From: Aureococcus anophagefferens
Taxonomy: Eukaryota; Sar; Pelagophyceae; Pelagomonadales; Pelagomonadaceae
Length of the DNA stretch: 23,992 nucleotides
Reading direction: 5' to 3'
Assembly (NCBI RefSeq): GCF_000186865.1
Contig: NW_008705564.1
Location: forward strand, 1,484,508 to 1,508,499
The notes below the pieces were generated by a model, which saw nothing but the letters and a program-made list of their open reading frames with translations, did not search any database and had not been told where the DNA came from. The translations under genes and the position numbers were made by a program. Below are positions 16,978 through 23,992 of the stretch, in pieces (positions within the stretch are counted from its first letter, which is position 1; every line of letters starts with the position of its first letter).

Positions 16978-16986
16978 TTTTGGGTG

Positions 16987-18375
16987 CTACGCGAGCGCGT
17001 CCCGCGCGCCCGCGCGGACGCCCGGCTCGCCCGAGTCCGCGTAGGCCTGGGCCCGCGCGTCGAGGGCCGCGAGGTCGTACTCGTAGTGGGCCATGAGGCC
17101 GAAGCTGCGCCGGAGGCCCGCGTCGGAGACGTCGCCGCGCCAGGACAGGCCCGCGAAGCGCGCGCCGTTGCCGAGGTGGAAGTGCGCGACGGCGTCGAGC
17201 GCGCCCGCGGCCGCGAGGTGCGGCCGCTTCCGCCGCTCGTCGAGCACGTAGCGCGCGCACCAGGGCGCGAGCCGCCGGAAGAGCGCGTCGTCGACCCGCG
17301 CGCCGTTGGCCGTCGTCGCCGCGTCGCCCGCGGCCGCGGCCGCGGCGGCGGCGGCGTCGACCAGGTCGCGCGGCGCCTCGGCCTCGAGCCAGCGCCGGAA
17401 GCCGGGGATGGGGCTCAGCGTCACGAAGCGCTTCAGGGTCCGGTGCTCGGAGGCGAGCGTCGCCGCCGCGCCACGGATGAGGCGCGCGCCGACGTCGACG
17501 CCCGCGAGGCCCGGCTGCGTCGCCGAGATCGAGTAGAAGATCGCGCACGTCGGCTCCTCCGCGTCGGGCGGCGGCCCGCCGCCGGACGCGAAGGCGCTCG
17601 ACACCGCGGGGGTTTCGGAGGCGGCCCAGGTGTCCTCGGCGAGCAGGCCCTGGATCGAGGCGGCGACCTCGCCGCCGAGCGCGACCTCGACCACGGCCAG
17701 AGGCTCGCCGCCGAGCGCGGCGTGCGACAGCGTGAACACGCGCCGGTTCCGCCCGAGGCGCTGCTTGAGCGCCGGCCAGTCGTCGATGGCGTGCACGGCC
17801 TCGGCGGCGACGACGCGCTCGAGCACGGGCGGCGGCGTGCCCGTCCAGGACACGCGGTCCAGGCGCAAGCTGCACGGCGCGAAGCGCGCCGCGAGCACCG
17901 CGCGCAGGTGCGCCTCCAAGGCGGCGACGGGCGGCTCGCGCCGCGCGAGCGCGAGCGCCGCGACGCGGATCTCGAGGAGGAGCCTTGCGCCGCCCGCGGA
18001 CTCCGCCAAACCCTCGGCGAGCGCCTCGTACGCCGGCTTCAGAGCGGCCCGCGCCTCGAGCAGCGCGGCCTCGCGCGCGCCCGCGTCGTGCGTCCGCGCT
18101 CGTTCGATGAGGTCTGCGGCGCGCGCGACGGCGTCGTCGCTCGTCCCAAAGGCCGCGAGGCTCCGGCAAAAGTCGCCGCGCTCCGCCGCCGGCCGCCGCT
18201 CCCAGAGCGCCGACAACCGCCGCAGCAGCTTGTCTTGCTGGCGGCCGTTCTGCAGCGAGACGCCCACGAGACGGCGCAGGCGCGTCGCGGTCTGTTGCTG
18301 GGACTTGGAGTGGAGGAGTTTGCGGCTTGTCTGTCGCGTCCACGGTCGTGTCGCGACCGCTCGAGCTCGCAACAT
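16987..18375 (-). CDS. Malonyl-CoA decarboxylase
   Basis: Single exon, 462 residues, typical for the family. It converts malonyl-CoA to acetyl-CoA and CO2, controlling malonyl-CoA that would otherwise inhibit fatty-acid oxidation. Conserved blocks are evident: FTLSHAALGGEPLAVVEVAL, AIFYSISATQPGLAGVDVG, FVTLSPIPGFRRWL (serine 321, likely the catalytic serine), VAHFHLGNGARF (His398/His400) and GLMAHYEYDL. The N-terminus is arginine- and serine-rich without acids (MLRARAVATRPWTRQTSRK), fitting a mitochondrial presequence. The C-terminus lacks a peroxisomal SKL-type signal. An alanine run (about 341-349) interrupts the region after the serine motif. The function is secure; the compartment is inferred. 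Confidence 0.93.
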   Translation of the reverse strand: MLRARAVATRPWTRQTSRKLLHSKSQQQTATRLRRLVGVSLQNGRQQDKLLRRLSALWERRPAAERGDFCRSLAAFGTSDDAVARAADLIERARTHDAGAREAALLEARAALKPAYEALAEGLAESAGGARLLLEIRVAALALARREPPVAALEAHLRAVLAARFAPCSLRLDRVSWTGTPPPVLERVVAAEAVHAIDDWPALKQRLGRNRRVFTLSHAALGGEPLAVVEVALGGEVAASIQGLLAEDTWAASETPAVSSAFASGGGPPPDAEEPTCAIFYSISATQPGLAGVDVGARLIRGAAATLASEHRTLKRFVTLSPIPGFRRWLEAEAPRDLVDAAAAAAAAAGDAATTANGARVDDALFRRLAPWCARYVLDERRKRPHLAAAGALDAVAHFHLGNGARFAGLSWRGDVSDAGLRRSFGLMAHYEYDLAALDARAQAYADSGEPGVRAGARDALA

Positions 18376-18538
18376 TGTATTGCCTTGACGCGTCTCTAAA
18401 CGTAGGGGGGCCGGGGAGGAACCGCGGGAGTCGGAGTTTTCAGAGGCTCGGCCTCAGGCTCAGCCGGATCATTGTATTGCCACAAGAAATGTCGGCGTTG
18501 ACCTTCAGCATCTCTTCAACTTGCCTTGCCAGCTCACG
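18376..18538. promoter_or_regulatory. Shared divergent upstream region with a 12-bp direct repeat
   Basis: These 163 bp lie between the divergent malonyl-CoA decarboxylase and DUF1995-like genes. The sequence CATTGTATTGCC occurs at 18373-18384, where its CAT is the complement of the decarboxylase start codon, and again at 18470-18481, about 58 bp before the DUF1995-like ATG. An exact 12-bp AT-rich repeat is unusual in this GC-rich context and may be a core promoter element. Confidence 0.45.
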
Positions 18539-19522
18539 ATGCGTGGAGGATTTGCCATGCTGGACTCCGCCCGCACCGCCTGGCTCGCACTGCTCGTCGT
18601 CTCGGGGCATGCATTCATGCAGCCATCAGCACGCAGCCAGCCGCTGCGCGCCGCCGCCGACGGCGGCGACGACATCTTCTCGAGGCATGCATTCATGCAG
18701 CCACCAGCACGCGGCCGGCCGCTGCGCGCCGCCGCTGATGACATCTCCATGCCCATGTCGACGAACGCCATGGTCTACGCCGCCGCGCGGTCCGTGCGCG
18801 CCGCCGTCGCCGCGGGAGAGACGCGGCAGACGGTGGAGATGTTCGTGCCGCTGCTGCCGACGGTGAAGCCCGAGGACCTCGACCCCTGGCCGGGCGGCCT
18901 CAAGCAGATGTGCACCGTGGCGCTGCCCATCGCGCGCGACCTCTTGAAGGGCGCCGTCGTCGGCGGCGGCGCCATCGAGGAGCGCGTGCTCTCCGCGGAC
19001 GACGGCGTCGTCCAACTGTACTGCCAGGGCGAGACGCCCAAGGACGACGCGATGATGATCGTCTTCGCGGGCAGCGAGACGTTCGACGACCTCGTGGACG
19101 TGGAGCGCGCCGTCGGCCCGCGGCCCCTGCTGCTCTTCAACCCCCAGTTCAGCACGCCGGCGGACCTGGGCCTGTTCAAGCGCGGCGCGGCTAAGACGAA
19201 GAGCTTCTTCGGGTCCGCGGCGAAGCTCGCCGACAAGTTCCCGACGACGTACTGCTGCGCGGAGCTGTCCGTGCGCTCCGAGGACGTGCGCCTCGTCCAC
19301 GAGTACGACCGCGGCTGGCGCGCGTTCTACGTCGACGACGCCGAGTTCGACGGGCAGAACATGATCACGGAGGGCACGCCGCTCCCGTTGCACGAGGACC
19401 CGCTCGACGCGCGGCCGGACTACGCGTCGCTGGAGACCCTCGTGCGCAAGAAGCTCAAGCTGCCGGTGTACGTGCGGCGGATGCGCGAGGCCGGCGACGA
19501 CGGGCCGCGCTTCCTTCGATAG
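18539..19522 (+). CDS. Plastid-targeted DUF1995-like protein
   Basis: Single exon, 327 residues. Residues 1-25 form a signal peptide (hydrophobic TAWLALLVV) followed by GHA|FMQPSAR, the alanine-phenylalanine cleavage motif of heterokont plastid presequences, so the product should enter the secondary plastid. The mature part fits DUF1995, a plastid family that includes LPA3-type photosystem assembly factors: ETRQTVEMFVPLLP, MMIVFAGSETFDDLVDVER, LLLFNPQFSTPADLGLF, FPTTYCCAELSVR and W(R)AFYVDDAEF. The biochemical role of the domain is unsettled. The transit region is duplicated in frame (residues 24-49 and 50-69). The frame reads upstream only to a TTG, so the first ATG at 18539 is used. The 75 bp after the stop lead to the convergent chromatin-type gene. 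Confidence 0.82.
   Translation: MRGGFAMLDSARTAWLALLVVSGHAFMQPSARSQPLRAAADGGDDIFSRHAFMQPPARGRPLRAAADDISMPMSTNAMVYAAARSVRAAVAAGETRQTVEMFVPLLPTVKPEDLDPWPGGLKQMCTVALPIARDLLKGAVVGGGAIEERVLSADDGVVQLYCQGETPKDDAMMIVFAGSETFDDLVDVERAVGPRPLLLFNPQFSTPADLGLFKRGAAKTKSFFGSAAKLADKFPTTYCCAELSVRSEDVRLVHEYDRGWRAFYVDDAEFDGQNMITEGTPLPLHEDPLDARPDYASLETLVRKKLKLPVYVRRMREAGDDGPRFLR
18606..18739 (+). repeat. 78-bp-period tandem duplication of the plastid presequence
   Basis: Two copies beginning GGCATGCATTCATGCAGCC (18606 and 18684) are offset by exactly 78 nt, 26 codons. They are roughly 90% identical over about 56 nt. Each encodes HAFMQP(S/P)AR followed by PLRAAAD, so the cleavage motif and basic transit segment occur twice in frame. 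Confidence 0.9.
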
Positions 19523-19596
19523 AATTACACGAACAGGCATTACAAACAAGGGGACAGGGCGTCGCGGCGTCGGGCCGCGGCGCGTTCTTGGAATGT

Positions 19597-22500
19597 TCAC
19601 CACCACGAGGCGACGAGGCCGGGCAGCGGGCCGTCCGGCGACGCGGCGGGGAGCTCGGGGAAGTCGGACCAGCCCGCCGCGCCGTCGAGGTCGGCCGCGA
19701 GCGGGCTCGCCGGCGGCTGCGGCGGCTGCTGGCGCGCGCGCTTCGGCGGCGGCGCGTCGCCGTCGCCGTCGACGGGCTTGAGGTAGTAGGCCGCGAGCTT
19801 CGCGCAGAGCATGCCGCCGTCGAGCTTGACGTCGAGGCGGTGGCAGGACGTGCCGCGCTCCTCGACGAGGCCGCGGTCCTCGACGACGACGCCGCGCTCG
19901 CCGTTGAGGGCGGCGTTGGCCGACGGGAACCGGCAGAGCTTCACGCGCTTGCCGACGGCGAGCGCCGGGTTGAGCGGCTCCGGCTCGATCTCGGGCGCGG
20001 GCTCGTCGGTGCGCGTGAGATTGTAGACGGCGATGCCCGGCACGAGCACGCCGGAGTCCATGTGGATGTCGTAGCGCTGCGCGCGGTGGCCGGACCGGGA
20101 GCCGGACTTGCGCTTGGGCGCGCCGACGCAACCGAGATCCTTGAAGATGGTCCCCAATCCGCCGTTGAGGCAGTAGTTCTCGGACGTGGCGCCGAATTTG
20201 GAGACGAGGACGCGGTCGCCCTCGCCGAACGGCGACGCCTCGGTCTCGTCGCGGGACGACACGAGGTTCTGCTCGAGCTGCGCGGCGGTGAGGAAGAGGT
20301 GGTCGCCGTCTTCGAGGCTCAGCTCGAAGCCCCCGTCGTGGAGCTCCCAGACCGAGCCCGGCGTCACGGCGCCATCGATGCGCACGCAGACGCGGTCGCC
20401 GACGCGCAGATCCGACACGGCCGTCACGAAGGCCTCGCTCTCCGCGGGCTCGACGGGCTCGTCGTCGGCCGCGGGCGCGTCGGGCGGAGCCTCGAAGTCG
20501 CAGGTCGCGGCGTCGTCGTCGTCGTCGTCGTCGATGAGCTTCAGGTTCCACTTGGAGATCTTTTGGCTCAGCGCGCCGCCGCCGTCGAGCCGGACGTCGA
20601 AGCGGTGGCGAGATTTGTAGTGGACGGCGACGACGCCGTGGTCCTTGACGACGACGCCGCGCTGGCCGTTGAGCGCGAAGTTGGCGTTGGCCGGTTTGAA
20701 GCCGCAGATGCGCACGCGGCTTCCGACGGCGAGCTGCGAAGAAGGCGGCTTGGGCGCGACGACATTCGGAGAAGGTTCGTCGACGATGACGTCAAGATTG
20801 TACGTCGAAATCAATCGCTCCACGGAGCCATCTTCGAGCTTGACGTCTAAGCGGTGGGAGACCTTGCCGTTGCTGCTCTTGACGAGGCCGCGGTCCTTGA
20901 CGACGACGCCGCGCTTGCCGTTGAGGCTCTCGTTCGCAACACCGGGGACAAACCGAGAGATGGCGACGCGGCTGCCGGGGCGCAGGCTCGACAGCTCCGG
21001 CGCGGGCGACGGCTCCTCCGGGGCCGCCTTGCGCGGGCGGCCGCGGCCGCGCTTCTTCGAAGCGGCGGTCTGGCGCCAGCTCGACGGCGTGTCACCGCCT
21101 TGGCTCTTGCGGCCACCTTCGGGCGAGGGCAACAGATTGGATTCCAGGTAGACGCGAGACAGCTGGCGGTCGTCGCCGTCGTCGAACAGGACGCGGTACT
21201 TGTCGCCGATGGCGTCGACCTTGCCCGGGAACCCCTCGCCCGTCGAGAAGCGCACGCAGACGCGGCTGCCGACCTCGAGGCGCTTGACGCGCGTCTCGAA
21301 TTCCGGCGCGGCGCCGCGGCCCCGCGTCGTCCGCGACGACATGTCCACGGGGCTCAAATCCTTGGTGGGGACGTTCTTCTTGAAGCCCGCCCACATCGAG
21401 ACGTACTCGACCTCCGAAGAGGACCGCGTCGACGATAGCACCTTGACGATGGTGCCGCCGCTCAGCTTCGCCAAATCGCCGGTTAAGAAGACGCCGGGCA
21501 CGCGGACGGGCGCCGCGGCCTCGTCCTCGTCCTCGGACTCGGAGTCGTCGTCGTCCGTCGGCTCCGCGTAGAGGAACGCCGAGACGCGGGACGCCGCGTC
21601 GGCTCCGAAGCGAGCGAGGAGCGACCGAAGCGCGACGCGTCGCGTGACGGCCAGCGCGCGGCTCGCGCTTTTCTCCGCCCCAAGCTGGAGCCGCCGGTCG
21701 CGCTCGAGGCGCGTCGCGACGCCGCGCCGCGCGCGGTCCGACGCGCGCTCGGCGTACTTGACGAGCTGCACCATGGACCGCGCGACCTCCGTGTTATTCG
21801 AAGAGAGGTACTCGCAGCCGACGAGGTCGTAGTACGCGGGCCACGTCTCGGGCGGCGACGTGTCGTAATACGTCGTGCCGCCGTGGACGTTGCCGACTTT
21901 CCACTTGAGCTGCTGGAGAGGCCCTCGCATCTGGAGCATGGACCGTTTCTTCTGCCCCCCCTCGGGCATCTTCTTCACGACCGCGAGCAACTTCTCGACG
22001 CCCTCGGCCCACGCCGGCGGCTCGCCGCCCGGGGGCGCCGGCGCCGCGGCCTCGACCTCGAGGCGCGGCCGGACGGCCGGCCGCGGGTTGTCGTCGCTGC
22101 GCGCCGGCGGCGCGGCGTCGTCGCCCTCGCTGTGCAGCGGCGGCGCGGCGTCGCCGCCCTCGCTGTGCAGCGGCGGCGCGGCGTCGCCGCCCTCGCTGTG
22201 CAGCGGCGGCGCGGCGTCGCCGCCCTCGCTGTGCAGCGGCGGCGCGGCGTCGCCGCCCTCGCTGCGCGGCGCGTCGTCGTCGCCCTCGCTCGGCGCGAAG
22301 GCCGGCACAGCGTCGTCCCCGAACTGGCTCGAGATCTCGCTGAAGGCCGGCGGCGACGGCGCGCGCGCGTAGGGCGCGCGCGCGGCCGGCGTCGGCGCGG
22401 CCGCCGCGGCCGGCGGCTGCGCGGGCCCGACGAACCGCGGCGGCGGCGGGGGCGTCGCGGCCGCCGAGGTCGGCGGCTGCGCGCGCGCGAGGATGGGCGG

Positions 22501-22920
22501 CGGCCCGCCCAGGTGCGCGAATGGCGCCAGTAAGAGCTGCTGCGCGGGCGGCGCGGGCGGCGCGGGCGGCGCGTCCGGCTCGCTCATCGCCTTGCCGATC
22601 TGTGCCTTGAGCTTTGCGAGTCGCTGCTGGCGGAGCTCGCGCGCGAAGTCGCTGCCGCTGTCGCCCTCCTTGACAAGCTCCTCGTGCTTCTTGATGAGGT
22701 GGTCGAGCATGGCATCCTTGGCCTCCTGCGCTTCCTTCTGCGCCTCGAAGGCCGCGGCGGAGGGGTGCTGCGCCGATTGAGGCGGCGCGTAGGGGGAAGC
22801 GTACGGATTCAGCATCAGCGCGCCGTGCGGCGCGGCGCTTCCAGGCATGCCGTAGCCTCGCGGCGGAGGGCCGACCATGGACATGGGGAAGAAATGACCC
22901 GGGAGCTGAGTGTTCTGCAT
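19597..22920 (-). CDS. Large AT-hook protein with Tudor-like and repeated LNG(x)RGVVV modules
   Basis: Single exon, 1,107 residues from the first ATG (a GTG lies 24 nt upstream in frame). The N-terminal third is proline/alanine-rich with a charged helix and four SEGGDAAPPLH repeats. The middle has a conserved-looking TTYYDTSPPETWPAYYDLVG segment and acidic runs. Then come a Tudor-like module (nt about 21280-21130, GSRVCVRFSTGEGFPGKV), an AT-hook (GRGRPRK, about 21055-21030) and four copies of a roughly 65-residue module with the core LNGxRGVVVKDxG, then HRxDVxLDGG and a YNL-type end (about 20985-20778, 20738-20533, 20230-20010, 19965-19770). A second Tudor-like module lies between copies 2 and 3. 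AT-hooks bind the minor groove and Tudor folds often bind methylated residues, so a nuclear chromatin role is likely but inferred. Confidence 0.8.
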   Translation of the reverse strand: MQNTQLPGHFFPMSMVGPPPRGYGMPGSAAPHGALMLNPYASPYAPPQSAQHPSAAAFEAQKEAQEAKDAMLDHLIKKHEELVKEGDSGSDFARELRQQRLAKLKAQIGKAMSEPDAPPAPPAPPAQQLLLAPFAHLGGPPPILARAQPPTSAAATPPPPPRFVGPAQPPAAAAAPTPAARAPYARAPSPPAFSEISSQFGDDAVPAFAPSEGDDDAPRSEGGDAAPPLHSEGGDAAPPLHSEGGDAAPPLHSEGGDAAPPLHSEGDDAAPPARSDDNPRPAVRPRLEVEAAAPAPPGGEPPAWAEGVEKLLAVVKKMPEGGQKKRSMLQMRGPLQQLKWKVGNVHGGTTYYDTSPPETWPAYYDLVGCEYLSSNNTEVARSMVQLVKYAERASDRARRGVATRLERDRRLQLGAEKSASRALAVTRRVALRSLLARFGADAASRVSAFLYAEPTDDDDSESEDEDEAAAPVRVPGVFLTGDLAKLSGGTIVKVLSSTRSSSEVEYVSMWAGFKKNVPTKDLSPVDMSSRTTRGRGAAPEFETRVKRLEVGSRVCVRFSTGEGFPGKVDAIGDKYRVLFDDGDDRQLSRVYLESNLLPSPEGGRKSQGGDTPSSWRQTAASKKRGRGRPRKAAPEEPSPAPELSSLRPGSRVAISRFVPGVANESLNGKRGVVVKDRGLVKSSNGKVSHRLDVKLEDGSVERLISTYNLDVIVDEPSPNVVAPKPPSSQLAVGSRVRICGFKPANANFALNGQRGVVVKDHGVVAVHYKSRHRFDVRLDGGGALSQKISKWNLKLIDDDDDDDAATCDFEAPPDAPAADDEPVEPAESEAFVTAVSDLRVGDRVCVRIDGAVTPGSVWELHDGGFELSLEDGDHLFLTAAQLEQNLVSSRDETEASPFGEGDRVLVSKFGATSENYCLNGGLGTIFKDLGCVGAPKRKSGSRSGHRAQRYDIHMDSGVLVPGIAVYNLTRTDEPAPEIEPEPLNPALAVGKRVKLCRFPSANAALNGERGVVVEDRGLVEERGTSCHRLDVKLDGGMLCAKLAAYYLKPVDGDGDAPPPKRARQQPPQPPASPLAADLDGAAGWSDFPELPAASPDGPLPGLVASWW
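22112..22276 (-). repeat. 33-bp minisatellite in the AT-hook gene
   Basis: Five consecutive 33-bp units (22112, 22145, 22178, 22211, 22244); the middle ones are essentially identical and the end ones degenerate. The unit is in frame and encodes SEGGDAAPPLH, an acidic, proline-containing low-complexity peptide. Near identity of the units implies recent expansion, and the number of copies probably varies between strains. Confidence 0.92.
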
Positions 22921-22976
22921 CGGATACTCGTGACCTGCGCTCACATTCGCGCCGAGAGCTTTTGAACGAGTCAGTG
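22921..22976. promoter_or_regulatory. Very short divergent upstream region
   Basis: Only 56 bp separate the first ATG of the AT-hook gene and the ATG of the lectin-like gene. Either the promoters are extremely compact or one gene has an upstream exon. On the minus strand, sequence here (AATGTGAGC...GCAGGTCAC) contains both a GTGAGC donor-like site and a CAG acceptor-like site. Confidence 0.35.
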
Positions 22977-23992
22977 ATGCTCTCTAACGAGCTGCCCCGA
23001 CTGGGCCCCGAGCGGAGAAGCTGCCCGGCCGCGGCGGTCGTGGCAGTCGCGATGGCCGGGGGGCTGGCGTGGCTGGCAGCGGCCTGGATGATCGTCGCCG
23101 CGGCGGCGCAGGGCCGGGCCTGGGGCAAGGGCAGCTGGGCCGCGGCCCAGGGCTTCGCGAACCGCAGCGCCTACCAGGCCCAGGCGCCGGACTGCGATTT
23201 CTACGCCGGCGGCCACTGCTACACGCTCTGGGGCGAGGCGCTGAGCATCGACTCCATGGAGCTCAAGTGCCAGGCCGACGTCGGCGGCCACCTCGCCATC
23301 GTCGAGACGAGGGAGCAGTACGTCGCCGTGCGCGACTTCCTCGACGACCGCGTCGACGACGAGGGCGTCGCGGTCCGCGTCGGCGCCTACAAGCTCGGCG
23401 AGCGCGTCCGCCCGCGCCTTCTTCTTCGAGCGATGTCACACACACGCACATCTTTTTTAGGAACTCGGCCTGGAAGTGGCGCGACGGGTCGAAGACGTTC
23501 TTCAAGAAGGTGCAGGAGGATAGTAGTAGTAATCACGGCTGCGGCTTCCTCTGGCTCTTCCCCTGCGACTGGCACGAGGGGTGCGCCATCTGGTGGCAGG
23601 ACGACCCGGCGCAGCCCCTCTTCGACTTCCAGTGCCACGACGCGGCGTCGGGCTACTCAAACCTCTACCTCTGCTCGCACGATAAAGTACCCTCGCCCGC
23701 GCCGACACCGCGGCCCAGCGGCGTCCCGACGCCGGCGCCGCAGGCGGAGAAGACCGACGACGACGACGACGGGTTCCTGGGCGTCTCCGCGGCGGGCGTC
23801 GACTCGCGGACGGGCGCCGTCGCGGGCCTGGCCGTCGTCTTCGCGTCTTTGGCGCTCTACGGCGCCGCGCGCTGCCTCCGGGGCGGCAAGCGGCGCCGGC
23901 AGGAGCCCGTCGTCGCGCGCGTCGCGGGCCTGGCGCACGTCGCCGAGGCCGTGCCGACGAGCGACGCCACGGAGCTCGAGATGGCGCAGGGA
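22977..23992 (+). CDS. C-type-lectin-like single-pass membrane protein (3' end outside the window)
   Basis: Exon 1 is 22977-23401; exon 2 starts at 23461 and is still open at the window edge. The N-terminus has a hydrophobic signal or anchor (about residues 18-45). A C-type-lectin-like domain follows: CDFYAGGHCYTLW, LKCQADVGGHLAIVET (helix and early strand), VGAYKLGENSAWKWRDGS across the splice, CGFLWLFPCDW, and FDFQCHD with a final YLCSH. The calcium-binding WND/EPN residues are not evident, so sugar binding by the classic route is doubtful. A proline-rich stalk, an acidic run, a second transmembrane segment (AVAGLAVVFASLALYGAA) and a basic cytoplasmic part follow. The 59-nt intron fits GC-AG (donor at 23402, acceptor TTTTTTTAG); the nearby GT at 23406 would break the frame. 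Confidence 0.8.
   Translation, partial: MLSNELPRLGPERRSCPAAAVVAVAMAGGLAWLAAAWMIVAAAAQGRAWGKGSWAAAQGFANRSAYQAQAPDCDFYAGGHCYTLWGEALSIDSMELKCQADVGGHLAIVETREQYVAVRDFLDDRVDDEGVAVRVGAYKLGERVRPRLLLRAMSHTRTSFLGTRPGSGATGRRRSSRRCRRIVVVITAAASSGSSPATGTRGAPSGGRTTRRSPSSTSSATTRRRATQTSTSARTIKYPRPRRHRGPAASRRRRRRRRRPTTTTTGSWASPRRASTRGRAPSRAWPSSSRLWRSTAPRAASGAASGAGRSPSSRASRAWRTSPRPCRRATPRSSRWRR

Overview
This is a eukaryotic nuclear fragment from a GC-rich, gene-dense unicellular alga. The strongest clue to its identity is a family of four short transposon-like introns (introners), each 191-192 nt and flanked by an 8-bp target duplication. In published work this kind of element is best known from the pelagophyte Aureococcus anophagefferens and the prasinophyte Micromonas. 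A heterokont-type plastid presequence (signal peptide followed by an A-F cleavage motif) in one gene favours the pelagophyte. I therefore read the window as Aureococcus or a close relative; this is inference from features, not a database match.

Thirteen protein genes are supported, in the order Mpv17/PMP22 membrane protein (+), cyclophilin A (-), DEK_C/HIRIP3-like histone chaperone (-), EF-hand protein (+), ankyrin protein with a histone H3 tail segment (-), SEC14/CRAL-TRIO protein (-), myosin heavy chain (+), tryptophanyl-tRNA synthetase (-), MFS transporter (+), malonyl-CoA decarboxylase (-), plastid DUF1995-like protein (+), Tudor-like/AT-hook chromatin-type protein (-), and a C-type-lectin-like membrane protein that runs off the right edge (+). 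Genes mostly alternate strand. Three convergent pairs have stop codons only 4, 9 and 12 bp apart, so their 3' UTRs must overlap. Several divergent pairs share 56-309 bp upstream regions. No RNA genes, CRISPR arrays or bacterial operons were seen.

Nine introns can be placed by joining reading frames at conserved protein sequence. Five are best explained by GC-AG splicing and four by GT-AG. Four introns are introners: one in the EF-hand gene, two in myosin and one in TrpRS. The TrpRS and second myosin copies show the mechanism most clearly: the element supplies the 3' CAG, while the first two bases of the duplicated target (GC or GT) supply the donor, so splicing restores the ancestral codons exactly.

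The genes do not form one pathway. They are housekeeping and trafficking genes (protein folding, translation, lipid transfer, actin motor, calcium sensing, malonyl-CoA turnover, plastid function), plus two likely chromatin genes and an ankyrin protein whose C-terminus copies residues 7-26 of histone H3. The most interesting points are the rules shown by the introner copies, the H3-tail mimic, and a duplicated plastid-targeting presequence.
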